A stretch of DNA of 64,000 nt from a virus. Under the pieces are notes generated by a model. That model saw only the letters and a program-made list of their open reading frames with translations. It ran no database searches and was not told where the DNA came from. Shown here in pieces: positions 47,899 through 56,772 of this stretch. The stretch lies in IMG/VR virus record IMGVR_UViG_3300032083_002724, positions 44,544-108,543 of that record, one strand, 5' to 3'. Each line of letters begins with the position of its first letter. Within the stretch, counting starts at the first letter, position 1. The position numbers and the translations under genes were made by a program.

Positions 47899-48579
47899 TT
47901 ATTTGCTAAGTACGTTGTTTTCAAGCCATTCAGCGACACTCGCTCTTGTGGCTTCAAGTTCGTCGGTTTCGTCAGAAGCATCGACAAGAGTAGCTTCAGA
48001 AGTTTCGACATCTTCCAATGCCTCTTCAGCTGCAACTTCAGCTTCAGCTTCTTCAACTTCAGCTTCTGCTTCTTCTGATCCCATTGAAGGTTTCTTAGGA
48101 ACAGTAGCTTCTTCTTTATCTTCTGGTTTCACTGCGCCCTTCTTCTTCTTCATTTCCTCTACATCTTTTACAGCTGCGAGGATAGCTTCAAAAGCAGTAT
48201 CGTCGAAATCTTCGTAAGAAGCGACAGCTTCATCAGCTGCTTCAGCGTCATATCCAATTTCGATGAGAGAAGCCTTTCGTTTTTCTGTGGCTTCCTTCTT
48301 CTTCATCTTGCGAAGTTCTTCCATCTTTTCCTTCATATCAGCTTCAACCTTTTCGGCTTCTGCTTGAAGTTCTGCGATGGTAGCATCCTTAGAAGCAATA
48401 GAATCTTCAAGAGCTTTAAGTTCTGCTCCTTGTTTTTCCATTCTCTTCTTCATTTCTGCTTCTTCTTCTTCTTTCTTCTTCTTTACTGTAGCCCTTTCAG
48501 TTTCAAGGGCTTCATTTGCAGATGCTAGCTCACTACGAACTTCAGCAAGCTGCTGTTCTAAAACACTGGTATCACTCAT
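47899..48579 (-). CDS. Scaffolding protein from an internal start, 226 aa
   Basis: An in-frame ATG at 48579 (residue 260 of the protease-scaffold) is preceded by a perfect AGGAGG with a 7-base spacer. The predicted product is only the coiled-coil scaffold. Lambda C/Nu3 and several other phages make their scaffold in this nested way. The site falls just at the boundary between protease and coiled coil, which supports a real start. Confidence 0.7.
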   Translation of the reverse strand: MSDTSVLEQQLAEVRSELASANEALETERATVKKKKEEEEAEMKKRMEKQGAELKALEDSIASKDATIAELQAEAEKVEADMKEKMEELRKMKKKEATEKRKASLIEIGYDAEAADEAVASYEDFDDTAFEAILAAVKDVEEMKKKKGAVKPEDKEEATVPKKPSMGSEEAEAEVEEAEAEVAAEEALEDVETSEATLVDASDETDELEATRASVAEWLENNVLSK

Positions 48580-49356
48580 ATCTGAGCCTCCTAAAGTTAA
48601 TAAATCACTACTAATTGAACTAGCCCTGCTAGCGTCCAAAATTACACTTCTGGGATTAGCGGGTTTGGCAACCAAACCTTTACCCGAAAAAGAAATGTCT
48701 CGTAAAGAGCGTCCAACCTTTTTACCCTCATACTCTCCTGTACCACCATACGCTCTTAAATGTTTTGTAAGGAAGGCCGAACCTTCGTTTCTCTCTAGTA
48801 TAGATGCGGTTCCTTTTGCCTCGTCATAGAGGGAATAATCGAAACCAGCGAAAAGACATTCCATAGATACAAACCATTTGCCTTCTTCGATTTCAGCAAT
48901 GATTTGATTCATGCGTTGTCTATTCTCTGCTTCAGTCCAACTATTATAAAGAACTGCCTCTGTAATAATGTCGAATTCTTTGGGAGCTTCATCAGCTTCT
49001 ACCTTGTCACCGTCTCTATTAATAACATAACTACCAGTGATATGACCAATAATATCATTCTCATTATGCATCAAATTGAATTGTTTGTCTTCTGGCGTAT
49101 TACGTGCTGCCCATGTTGCATCAGCTGTAAAGACATCATCGTTTTTGTTCCAGCCCGTGGACACCAAAACTGCCTTAATATAATATAAATCAACCTGCTT
49201 TGGATTAGCACTTTCTGCAAGAACTTTATCCGCAAAAGCTACAGCGTCTTCATCTCCCACTTTGCAGAGAGTTGCAGGCGCACAATAAGCCACACTTGCA
49301 CTAGCTTGTACAAGATCGGCAATACCATCAGATATTTCTTGTGGATATATTTTCAT
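47899..49356 (-). CDS. Prohead protease fused to scaffolding protein, 485 aa
   Basis: I choose ATG 49356 with AGGAG 5 bases upstream over a GTG two codons earlier. Residues 1-235 look like a herpesvirus/phage prohead protease: H97 in 'FNLMHNENDIIGHI' and S164 in 'WFVSMECLF' are the likely catalytic His and Ser. Residues 260-485 are a long Glu/Lys/Ala-rich coiled coil typical of scaffolding proteins, ending in a basic-acidic 'VAEWLENNVLSK' tail. An internal start at residue 260 would make the scaffold alone. The product would shape the procapsid and then cut scaffold and itself. Position between portal and capsid genes is canonical. Confidence 0.85.
   Translation of the reverse strand: MKIYPQEISDGIADLVQASASVAYCAPATLCKVGDEDAVAFADKVLAESANPKQVDLYYIKAVLVSTGWNKNDDVFTADATWAARNTPEDKQFNLMHNENDIIGHITGSYVINRDGDKVEADEAPKEFDIITEAVLYNSWTEAENRQRMNQIIAEIEEGKWFVSMECLFAGFDYSLYDEAKGTASILERNEGSAFLTKHLRAYGGTGEYEGKKVGRSLRDISFSGKGLVAKPANPRSVILDASRASSISSDLLTLGGSDMSDTSVLEQQLAEVRSELASANEALETERATVKKKKEEEEAEMKKRMEKQGAELKALEDSIASKDATIAELQAEAEKVEADMKEKMEELRKMKKKEATEKRKASLIEIGYDAEAADEAVASYEDFDDTAFEAILAAVKDVEEMKKKKGAVKPEDKEEATVPKKPSMGSEEAEAEVEEAEAEVAAEEALEDVETSEATLVDASDETDELEATRASVAEWLENNVLSK
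48587..48592 (-). promoter_or_regulatory. Internal ribosome binding site for the nested scaffold
   Basis: AGGAGG on the minus strand lies 7 bases before the in-frame ATG 48579. It is one of the strongest ribosome sites in the window although it is inside a gene. Confidence 0.7.
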
Positions 49357-49373
49357 TATCACTCCTCATCAAC

Positions 49374-49382
49374 ATTATACAC
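49374..49382 (-). promoter_or_regulatory. Candidate late promoter element (GTGTATAAT)
   Basis: The element lies in the 44-base gap between portal and protease-scaffold, 18 bases before the ATG 49356, with ATTTTTGT about 14 bases upstream of its core. The same nine bases occur at 60681-60689. It would drive scaffold, decoration and capsid genes up to the terminator at 46303. Confidence 0.4.
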
Positions 49383-49400
49383 AAAATACAAAAATTTCCG

Positions 49401-51413
49401 CTAATAGACCATTTTGTGTTCAATATAAGAACCTATCACATGTTTTCTGTAAGTATCTATGTTCATACTCTCAATGTTAATATTCTTATCTTTTAGGTCT
49501 TCTGCAAAAGTTTTTGGCATTTTTACGTTAGAATTTAAGGAGTTAAATATAGTTGTTTCAGATACCTCATCCCCAATATTAAAATTGGTGAATACGTCTA
49601 GTTTTAGCTGTTCTAGATCATTAAATTGACCTTTAGTTAATTGACGTAAATTTTTCTTTTTATTAACATTTAGAAAAGCCTTTGTAATCACATCAGAAAC
49701 TTTGGCCCAAGATTCTTCAGCATACACAAACGCTTCAGCAACAGAGGGTGTAGATTGTGGTTTTTGTGTTCGTTTTTTTCTAGGACCATCATCTTGTTTG
49801 AATAAAGGTCTTCCCCCGTCTACGTTGACATCAGTATTCTTGTCATCTGGAGAAGGCGGTAAATCTACAGGCTTAGATGGCTTATTATCCATTTCTGATG
49901 GTTTTGGAGGTGGATGGAAAGGACCAGCTTTTTCTGGACCAATAGTGTCTCTCTTACTAAGCTCTCGTTTGATCCTAATGTTTTCAACTTGAGGTATTTC
50001 TTTAAATCTTTGCAGAAGTGTCTCATGACTGATAATGTCTCTATCTGCAAGCTGAATAAGCAAATTCTTTTCAGCAGCCTCGTCAGACAAAGACATTTGA
50101 TCAAATTGTATGTGAGCTTTGTATCGAAAGCCCATAGCCTTTCTTACAATCTCAAGTTCTTTTTCCCAGAACCTTATGAGAATATCTCTACCGTATTGCA
50201 ATCTTTCAACCAAAGTTTTTAGAGAGATAAAATTATTTGTAAATCCACCACCATTATTAGCCATACCCGTCAGTGTAGGTGGAACGCCAAGACCCGCATA
50301 TATACTGTTAAGAACAGAAGTATACTTTTCAGAACCAAGAAACTTATGGACATCAGTGCTAGACTCCATGAAAGATAATTCTGGACCCCAAACTAATTCC
50401 ATTGTTCCACCGCCAACATTGCTAGATAGTATATCTCGTAATTTATTAATTGCGGCTTTGTTGGGAAGTATCTTGTGATCTAAGCTACCTAAAGTCCACA
50501 ATCTTATGTTTGATATAGCTCCATCGAGAGCAGACAAGTCAGCTAACCTCATCTTTTCTAGCATAATGATATCATCTAGTATGGCGTAAATCATAGGATT
50601 TGCCCATTGTCTCCAATCGTCTTTCTTGTAGTGGAACATACAGATACGATCTGGATCTAGAGGAATGTCTTTATCACCTCTTTTTAGGCTCTGCTTGACA
50701 GGAACTGGTAGAGTTTCAAGAACATTATTTGGAATATCACCAGCGCTAAACTTATCAAAGAATGAATGTGTGGTAATTGTATAATTTTTAATACCCATAA
50801 ATAAAGACAGATTTCCATCTTTATTTTTTACAGTCAATGGATTGAAAAAATTATATCTCCAAGGTATTTCATTTTTTTTAGGGTCTGGTACTTCGACTTT
50901 AATATCGGAAGACAGAGCTTTCATGTAATTGCTAAGTTGAGGAGTAACATTAGCGTAACTTCTATAAATGATAACATTTCCAGTTTTATAAAGATTATTT
51001 AAAAATCTTTCTGATCTTTCCTTACCGTTCACATTGCGAAACCATTGTTGATAGAACTTTTCAACACTCTTGTCTCTGTGAACTATATGAATGCCCTGAC
51101 TTCCGAAATCTCCCATCAAATCAATGATATTACGAATAATTCCAACTTTTTCATATGCGTCCATGCACATTTTAATAATCCTACGCTGCTGATTAGGCAC
51201 AGCCTCATCTGGTCTAAATGCATAGTAATCGTTAGCGTTAAATCCGGGCCTAACTGAGCGATTGGGTTCAATATCTATAAAGTGTCTGTAATGACTGCCT
51301 TGAGATTTACCAAGACCAGCGTAAGAATCAACAGTGTCTGAGAATTTAGAAAAAGCCTCCGCTTTACCAGCAGAGTCTCCTTCAGACCAAGTAAACATTT
51401 CACTATCACTCAT
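49401..51413 (-). CDS. Portal protein
   Basis: The 670-residue product follows the large terminase and precedes the protease-scaffold. Sequence features fit portals: an N-terminal disordered acidic part, a helical wing with 'IIRNIIDLMGDFGSQGIHIV', a clip/stem region, 'YAGLGVPPTLTGMANNGGGF' at about 380-400 typical of the crown side of portal proteins, and a long helix 'LVERLQYGRDILIRFWEKEL'. A Pro/Lys-rich C-terminal extension (about 500-570) is followed by a further helical domain. The dodecamer would form the DNA entry vertex. Confidence 0.9.
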   Translation of the reverse strand: MSDSEMFTWSEGDSAGKAEAFSKFSDTVDSYAGLGKSQGSHYRHFIDIEPNRSVRPGFNANDYYAFRPDEAVPNQQRRIIKMCMDAYEKVGIIRNIIDLMGDFGSQGIHIVHRDKSVEKFYQQWFRNVNGKERSERFLNNLYKTGNVIIYRSYANVTPQLSNYMKALSSDIKVEVPDPKKNEIPWRYNFFNPLTVKNKDGNLSLFMGIKNYTITTHSFFDKFSAGDIPNNVLETLPVPVKQSLKRGDKDIPLDPDRICMFHYKKDDWRQWANPMIYAILDDIIMLEKMRLADLSALDGAISNIRLWTLGSLDHKILPNKAAINKLRDILSSNVGGGTMELVWGPELSFMESSTDVHKFLGSEKYTSVLNSIYAGLGVPPTLTGMANNGGGFTNNFISLKTLVERLQYGRDILIRFWEKELEIVRKAMGFRYKAHIQFDQMSLSDEAAEKNLLIQLADRDIISHETLLQRFKEIPQVENIRIKRELSKRDTIGPEKAGPFHPPPKPSEMDNKPSKPVDLPPSPDDKNTDVNVDGGRPLFKQDDGPRKKRTQKPQSTPSVAEAFVYAEESWAKVSDVITKAFLNVNKKKNLRQLTKGQFNDLEQLKLDVFTNFNIGDEVSETTIFNSLNSNVKMPKTFAEDLKDKNINIESMNIDTYRKHVIGSYIEHKMVY

Positions 51414-51451
51414 AATTTAACCTCAATCGGATTGTAATTGGATTATACTTA

Positions 51452-53428
51452 TCAATACACATTTTTCATGTTATCAGCGAACCAACTAGGTCCATTGTAC
51501 AGCTTTTCATCGGTTTTTTGTTTATGACCACCAGTTGCGAAACCACCATAAAATTCATATTCAGCTTGTGTAGGAGTTCTCTGTAAAACTCTAGCAGACA
51601 TGTTAGCCATTAGAAGTGCAGAGTATCTATCTTTACGCATTTTACTCTTTCTGCCAGTTCCCACAACGACCTGTGGGGTATCCCATCTATCTCTGCCTGA
51701 AGTTGTTTGTGTCATCTGTATCATAGAAAGTTCATCTTTCAACTCTTCTATGTCTAGAACGCACTCTTCTAGAGTATCAAACATTCTAGCCTTAGTATTA
51801 TCCTCATGTTCTGATATTGTAAAAGTCAAAGGATCGAAAGCTGGAAACAGTAAAGCTTTATCTTCAAAGTCTTTTCTAAGACCGTGATTCGCTTCTGACA
51901 GCCAATCATACTTAGCGAACTGGCACATTTCCAATATGTGTAACCCTCTCTCTCCGTCTGTATCTTTTTCTTTATTGTCGTCTATGACAGGCCAGATTGG
52001 TATTTCACCGTCTTTAATTTTATCATTATCATGAAGAGACTCCATTACAGCAACGCCACCACCTTGAGCATCCATAGCTATATGTATACATGGAAATAGT
52101 TTCATCAAGTCTCTAATTTTTCTAGCGCAGTAGGAGTAAAAATCAGATTCTGAAGAATAACCTTTCTTAACTTTTTCTTTATGTTCAGACCTAGTTGTAG
52201 TCCAGCAGTGAACAATTCTTCTATGGTTTGCATTTACCTCTAGTACTACAATGCTAAAATTATCTACTTCAGATGCTGGGTCAACTCCAAATATATATTT
52301 TTTATCTTTATCACCCATAAGCACTGCTTCAAAATTTATGACATCTCCATTAGAATTTTTTATTTCGTCCTCTTGACCAACAACACAAGATTCTATAAGT
52401 GATCGTTTAAAAAATCCTTGGCTATCCCGTGTAAAGCAAGCTCCATATTCCATTTGATAAATACCAGTGTGGACGGTTGCTTTTGATCTAGCAACTTGGT
52501 CTGCATCCATGAATCCTTTAGGTAAAAGTTCATACGGCACACGTATAATTGAATACTGAGTCCAATCAAAATTTTCTGGAGGGTCTTCGCCAAAAACCTC
52601 TCTTAACTTAGATAGCTCACCTCGACTTTTTATAATAGATTTCCATTTTTTCCAATAAGTTGCAAAATGATTAAAATCATAATAAGCTGTTCCTGATAAA
52701 ACAATCTGATTATCTTTTTTAACTTCTTGTATTTCGCTGTTCAGTTCAATTCCCAGTTCTTTAGCCTTTTCTTCAGCAGCCATACGTTTTACATTTTCTA
52801 CTGGGTTAGAGCTAACAGCTGCAAAACCAGCTACAACATTTTCAAATATTTCTCTAGGTATAGACGCAAATTCGTCAGCGATAATGTCATTAGCACGTTG
52901 ACCTCTGATCTTTTGTCCATCACCAAGAGGTAGGCAAGTGACTGTACTATCATTTAATCGTAACGTACATCTATCAGTATCTCTTCTTGGTCCACTATCC
53001 CCATCGCATATATCTCTTAACATAGGAGAGTTTCGCCATATTGTTTCCATGTATTCAAACAAAACCTTAGACTGTCTGAATGCAGCACCAACAATTACAA
53101 TCTTACGTTGTGGCAATATTAAAGCCCTTAATATAGCATATAAAGAAAGCATGAAAGACTTACCAAAACCTCGACTAGCAATTAACATTGGAAATTTACG
53201 TTCCCATACTTCTTTAAGAACAAGACTTTGAGATGGCAATAATTGGATATTTAGTATGTGATGACAAAAGAATGATAAATATTCTGGCTTAGTCATCAAC
53301 CAAGCTAAGTGTAGATTGAAATCATCGCTTTGAATATTTAACACGCTCATTGGATTAAATAAATCTGATTCTACAGAATCTAATCCTAGCCACGCTTCGT
53401 CAATTTTTTTTAGTTTAGCTTCTGCCAT
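51452..53428 (-). CDS. Terminase large subunit (packaging ATPase-nuclease)
   Basis: Walker A 'ASRGFGKSF' is at residues 84-92 and the Walker B-like 'IIADEF' at 182-187, with the catalytic Glu. The C-terminal RNase H-like nuclease begins at 'FGVDPASEVDNFSIVV' (first Asp) and continues with 'HIAMDAQGGGVAVMESL' (second Asp); a third acidic site is probably 'KDRYSALLMAN' near residue 610. Length (658) is normal for large terminases. The protein docks on the portal, translocates DNA and cuts it. The start overlaps the upstream ClpP-like gene by 19 bases and its ribosome site is weak, so coupling is likely. Confidence 0.93.
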   Translation of the reverse strand: MAEAKLKKIDEAWLGLDSVESDLFNPMSVLNIQSDDFNLHLAWLMTKPEYLSFFCHHILNIQLLPSQSLVLKEVWERKFPMLIASRGFGKSFMLSLYAILRALILPQRKIVIVGAAFRQSKVLFEYMETIWRNSPMLRDICDGDSGPRRDTDRCTLRLNDSTVTCLPLGDGQKIRGQRANDIIADEFASIPREIFENVVAGFAAVSSNPVENVKRMAAEEKAKELGIELNSEIQEVKKDNQIVLSGTAYYDFNHFATYWKKWKSIIKSRGELSKLREVFGEDPPENFDWTQYSIIRVPYELLPKGFMDADQVARSKATVHTGIYQMEYGACFTRDSQGFFKRSLIESCVVGQEDEIKNSNGDVINFEAVLMGDKDKKYIFGVDPASEVDNFSIVVLEVNANHRRIVHCWTTTRSEHKEKVKKGYSSESDFYSYCARKIRDLMKLFPCIHIAMDAQGGGVAVMESLHDNDKIKDGEIPIWPVIDDNKEKDTDGERGLHILEMCQFAKYDWLSEANHGLRKDFEDKALLFPAFDPLTFTISEHEDNTKARMFDTLEECVLDIEELKDELSMIQMTQTTSGRDRWDTPQVVVGTGRKSKMRKDRYSALLMANMSARVLQRTPTQAEYEFYGGFATGGHKQKTDEKLYNGPSWFADNMKNVY

Positions 53429-54057
53429 GAGTCTATAATCCTATCTGCAAAACCATAGTGTACAGCGTCTTCTGCATTTAAATACCAATCTCCAGATTTT
53501 AATTTTCTTAACAAGAATGTTTTCACTTTTTCCACATCTGGACTACTACCATATTTTTCTTTAAAGAATTTACCACCTATGCAACTTTGTGCATATATAT
53601 CTATCATCATATCACATATATATTTTTCGTACTTAACCCAATTTTGAACACTTAGGTATTCTCCGCTAGCTCCTGTAGATCCATAATGAGACATAAAATA
53701 AGTGTTTGGTGTTATAAGTCGTCTGTCAGCTGCTTGAAATATTATACTACTCATAGACTCTGCTTGACCATAAGCTATAATTGTAACATGACATCTTGAC
53801 ATTTGTATAGCATCATAAATTGCCATACCATCCGACCATTCTCCACCAACACTCTGCATGTGTATCATTATTGGTTTGTCAGACTTTATTTCTAAAGCCC
53901 TAATGTTTTTAAGAAAATTGTTTGACATCTTATATTCTACACCCGGATTGTCTTCATCATTAGTTCCGTAGTAGTTGTGCAAGAATATCTCTCTTGTGTC
54001 TATATTTGCTCCGTAGTTATGAAGATCATACAACAGGTCTTTATCTGCGTTGTTCAT
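53410..54057 (-). CDS. ClpP-like serine protease, 215 aa
   Basis: GGAGG lies 5 bases before the ATG. The ClpP fold is plain: 'IMIHMQSVGGEWSDGMAIYD' (the SxGG oxyanion region), 'GQAESMSS' with nucleophile S101, 'YFMSHYG' with H124, and 'GDWYLNAEDAVHYGFAD', where D190 aligns with the catalytic Asp of ClpP. All three triad residues are present, so it should be active. Phage ClpP-like proteins often act as prohead proteases; here a second protease is present in the scaffold fusion, so the target is uncertain. It lies between terminase and two nuclease genes. Confidence 0.85.
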   Translation of the reverse strand: MNNADKDLLYDLHNYGANIDTREIFLHNYYGTNDEDNPGVEYKMSNNFLKNIRALEIKSDKPIMIHMQSVGGEWSDGMAIYDAIQMSRCHVTIIAYGQAESMSSIIFQAADRRLITPNTYFMSHYGSTGASGEYLSVQNWVKYEKYICDMMIDIYAQSCIGGKFFKEKYGSSPDVEKVKTFLLRKLKSGDWYLNAEDAVHYGFADRIIDSWQKLN

Positions 54058-54557
54058 GTCTTCCTCCCTATAGTATACATTTCATTAATCCTTTTGAAAA
54101 TACTACTTACAGCTAAAAATGCTGTCCGTTTATCACCACAAAATAAAACATGTACATTATTATACAATTCAAATTCTACTAAACATTTTAACATATATCT
54201 TCCCGTTATTTTAACAGAAGCTTTGTTTTTAATTGGTATCCTTGTTTCTTCTGGAAACTTAAGTAAATCATCTAAAGAAAATTCTAACACCAAAAACTTA
54301 AATGGAAAACTTTCCATCCTAGCTATCTCATTCATAAAGGTTCGTTTTTTAGAACCTAAGTTTATTGCTAACTCTTCTACACATCCTTTTCTTTCAACAC
54401 ATATCTTGTCTTCTAGTCCTTGAATAGAATAATCACCAGTATCTAGCTTTTGATCAACCATACCAGCGCAGGTATTAAACTTGCTAAAATAATATCCGTC
54501 TTGCTCACGGGTATCTTTAATAACTGTAAAGTCAGGAGCCTTTTTGTATTTTGCCAT
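54054..54557 (-). CDS. ERCC4-type nuclease, 167 aa
   Basis: The ERCC4/XPF nuclease motifs are visible: 'DTREQ' (15-19), 'LDTGDYSI' (39-46) and 'VERK' (54-57), the latter being the core of the ERK active site. The usual Asp after ERKxxx is replaced by Glu ('VERKGCVEEL'), a conservative change. The C-terminal half is alpha/beta without a helix-hairpin-helix. Such enzymes cut branched or single-strand/double-strand junctions. Placement beside the terminase suggests trimming of branched replication products before packaging, by analogy with other packaging-linked resolvases. Confidence 0.8.
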   Translation of the reverse strand: MAKYKKAPDFTVIKDTREQDGYYFSKFNTCAGMVDQKLDTGDYSIQGLEDKICVERKGCVEELAINLGSKKRTFMNEIARMESFPFKFLVLEFSLDDLLKFPEETRIPIKNKASVKITGRYMLKCLVEFELYNNVHVLFCGDKRTAFLAVSSIFKRINEMYTIGRKT

Positions 54558-54807
54558 TATTTATTTCTCTGAATAATGTTTCGTAGTGGGTTTCTTTTCC
54601 TGTTATATTTTTATGACATTTCTTACACAGTGTTATTCCATTAGACGGTTCATACCTTAGAGAAGAAGCGCCAGCCCAAGTTTGTATATGATGTACGTTT
54701 AAGTTCTTTTTCGATTTGCAGTTTGGCATTTGACATTTGAATTTATCTCTTTTTAAAACGTCTATTCTAAATTTTTTATAATTTGGATCATTATAGTCTC
54801 TTCTCAT
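54532..54807 (-). CDS. HNH endonuclease (packaging-associated type), 91 aa
   Basis: I use ATG 54807, which overlaps the upstream TGA as ATGA; a GTG two codons earlier is less likely. The protein has 'KFKCQMPNCKSKKNLNVHH' (zinc cysteines and the HH of the active site) and 'NGITLCKKCHKNI' (second cysteine pair and the last histidine). Small HNH proteins next to terminase genes are required for packaging in several siphoviruses, so that role is likely here, although homing cannot be excluded. Confidence 0.85.
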   Translation of the reverse strand: MRRDYNDPNYKKFRIDVLKRDKFKCQMPNCKSKKNLNVHHIQTWAGASSLRYEPSNGITLCKKCHKNITGKETHYETLFREINNGKIQKGS

Positions 54808-55052
54808 AAGCACTCTACTTTGTCTATTCTCATAAGCCTTCTTACTTTTCTACAAAATATTCTAGTTTCTATGTCATTGCTTTGTCTAATTAAAGACCTC
54901 ATTAATCTTATCATTATCTCATAACATGCTTGATCTGCATTTTCTGATTCTAGTATGTAAAGTAAAAAAGGTGAGTTAAATTCACGCAGACCGTATCTGT
55001 CCAGTTTTGGATATAAATCTACTAAGTCTAGTGATACTCTATAGTTTGGCAT
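54804..55052 (-). CDS. Small helical protein, 82 aa, unknown function
   Basis: The product is helical with basic patches ('CRKVRRLMRIDK' near the end) and 'YGLREFNSPFLLYILE' near residue 20. Three cysteines do not form a motif. It overlaps the dehydratase gene by 14 bases upstream and the HNH gene by 4 downstream, so it is translated in the same operon. No family recognised. Confidence 0.6.
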   Translation of the reverse strand: MPNYRVSLDLVDLYPKLDRYGLREFNSPFLLYILESENADQACYEIMIRLMRSLIRQSNDIETRIFCRKVRRLMRIDKVECL

Positions 55053-56025
55053 TGATCATTAATTTTATTAAACCTTGTAGGTCGTGCTTTGGTTTCCATC
55101 CAAGAACATTATTTGCCTTACTGCAATCACCTCTTAGATAATCTACTTCACATGGTCTGAAGAATTCAGGGTCTATAACTACATAATCCCTCCAGTTAGG
55201 AATGTTTACATAATCAAAAGACATATTTAAAAAATCTTCTATAGTATGTGTAGTGCCAGTGCATATAACGTAATCATCAGCTTGTTCTTGTTGTAACATC
55301 ATCCACATAGCTTCCACGTAATCTCCAGCATATCCCCAATCTCTAAAAGCTTTTAAATTACCTAATCTTAATTTAGGAAAATCTTTTGATTTTCCACTTT
55401 TTAAGAAATCACAAATCCATTTAATTATTTTCTGCGTGACAAAGTTCTCACCCCTTCTTGGTCCTTCGTGATTAAATAGAATACCAGCACTAGCGTGAAT
55501 GTTGTAAGCGTCCCTAAATAGACGAACGCTGTAATGAGCAGCGCACTTGCTGATTGCATAAGGTGAGTTAGGCATGAATTTAGTTTGTTCATTTTGGTAT
55601 TTACCTCCATTATCATCAACGTCGTAAGAACTACCAAACATCTCGCTAGAGGATGCTTGGTAAAATTTAATATGGTTCATTTTCAAATCTACCAAGGACT
55701 GTAGAAGGTTTAGGCAACCTTTACCAGTTATATCCCATGTTAGTCCCGGCTGCTTAAAAGAACTTGCTACATGCGACTGTGCTGCTAAATTATAGACTTC
55801 ATCTACATTATCGTTATCTTTAAATACATTCATGACACTACTGGTATCGGTAATGTCTCCCTCGACTAATTTGAATTTATCATTACGAGACAGATGACTA
55901 ATTCGTTCCGTAGTGTCTACGCTACATCTTCTAGACACTCCAACAACTTCATAATTTTTCTCAAGAAGTAAGTCCGCTAGATGGCTTCCGTCTTGACCAG
56001 TAATTCCTGTTATGATTGCTTTCAT
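55039..56025 (-). CDS. gmd: GDP-mannose 4,6-dehydratase
   Basis: An extended SDR enzyme that converts GDP-mannose to GDP-4-keto-6-deoxymannose. The NADP-binding G7-x-x-G10-x-x-G13 ('GITGQDG'), the 'QASSSEMFG' active-site segment (123-131), and Y156-x-x-x-K160 ('YAISK') are all present, as is the family segment 'GILFNHEGPRRGENFVTQKI'. At 328 residues it is slightly shorter than typical bacterial enzymes (about 345-370). No fucose synthase or reductase follows, so the host must finish the sugar or the keto-sugar is used as is. AAGGAC serves as ribosome site. It heads the distal part of a glycan cassette. Confidence 0.93.
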   Translation of the reverse strand: MKAIITGITGQDGSHLADLLLEKNYEVVGVSRRCSVDTTERISHLSRNDKFKLVEGDITDTSSVMNVFKDNDNVDEVYNLAAQSHVASSFKQPGLTWDITGKGCLNLLQSLVDLKMNHIKFYQASSSEMFGSSYDVDDNGGKYQNEQTKFMPNSPYAISKCAAHYSVRLFRDAYNIHASAGILFNHEGPRRGENFVTQKIIKWICDFLKSGKSKDFPKLRLGNLKAFRDWGYAGDYVEAMWMMLQQEQADDYVICTGTTHTIEDFLNMSFDYVNIPNWRDYVVIDPEFFRPCEVDYLRGDCSKANNVLGWKPKHDLQGLIKLMINAKL

Positions 56026-56034
56026 TTTTAGTCC

Positions 56035-56772
56035 TTAATAAATACTTGATATATGTAACTTATTTTCCTCATGTAGAATTTTGTGTTTGTAATGCTTACT
56101 TTGCTTGCCATGCCAAGATGCCATAGCTATGTGAACACAGATAGTATCTTTAGATTTGTGCTTATTGGTGTTAAAGTAATTATACCCAGAATCTACAAAA
56201 GCGCCCTTTGCTTCTAAACATTTTATTAGAGTTGATTGTGGGAAATTTTTTTGCTTATTATCATTACAGCCAGCCCAAGACATTAATCCACCCGTATAAA
56301 ACTGTGGCGTGGGTCTAAAATTGCCCTTGCAATTAACAAATATAGATTCAGATATTTCTGAGCTGCCCTGCTCCATTCCAAATATACCATTAGTAATCCA
56401 CTGAGCGCCGGGGACGGGTATTGTGAGGAAAAGCCTCTTCTCGAATATCTCGTCGGGGAATGGCTTGTAGGCAAGTATGTCGCTATCTACATACAGACCG
56501 CCAAACTTGCTGACAATGGCTAGTCGATATATATCAGACATAAATACATTAGCTTTATTAGAATTTTCTGGAAATCGTGATTTAAGTATATTTATACCCC
56601 GTAGCGCATTTTCGCTGATTACTGCATTTAAATAGTCTATATCGTCATACGTCCATAGTTTATGTTCCATCGAAGGATTCATGGATCTCATCTTCTTGAT
56701 GCATTCAACAACCGTTTCAGGCATCAGCTTGCTTCTATCAAGCCATATTTGATGTATAATTTTTGGTATCAT
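56035..56772 (-). CDS. DXD-type glycosyltransferase (OCH1/capsular family), 245 aa
   Basis: The start 'IPKIIHQIWL' and the segment 'SDIYRLAIVSKFGGLYVDSD' with D96-S-D98 are hallmarks of the Gly_transf_sug DXD glycosyltransferases, retaining enzymes that add sugars from nucleotide donors such as GDP-mannose. The C-terminal 'AMASWHGKQSKHYK' fits the family. The first bases overlap the previous stop (ATGA). It may use the sugar nucleotide made with the adjacent dehydratase. The acceptor is unknown: virion glycoprotein or host surface glycan. Confidence 0.85.
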   Translation of the reverse strand: MIPKIIHQIWLDRSKLMPETVVECIKKMRSMNPSMEHKLWTYDDIDYLNAVISENALRGINILKSRFPENSNKANVFMSDIYRLAIVSKFGGLYVDSDILAYKPFPDEIFEKRLFLTIPVPGAQWITNGIFGMEQGSSEISESIFVNCKGNFRPTPQFYTGGLMSWAGCNDNKQKNFPQSTLIKCLEAKGAFVDSGYNYFNTNKHKSKDTICVHIAMASWHGKQSKHYKHKILHEENKLHISSIY

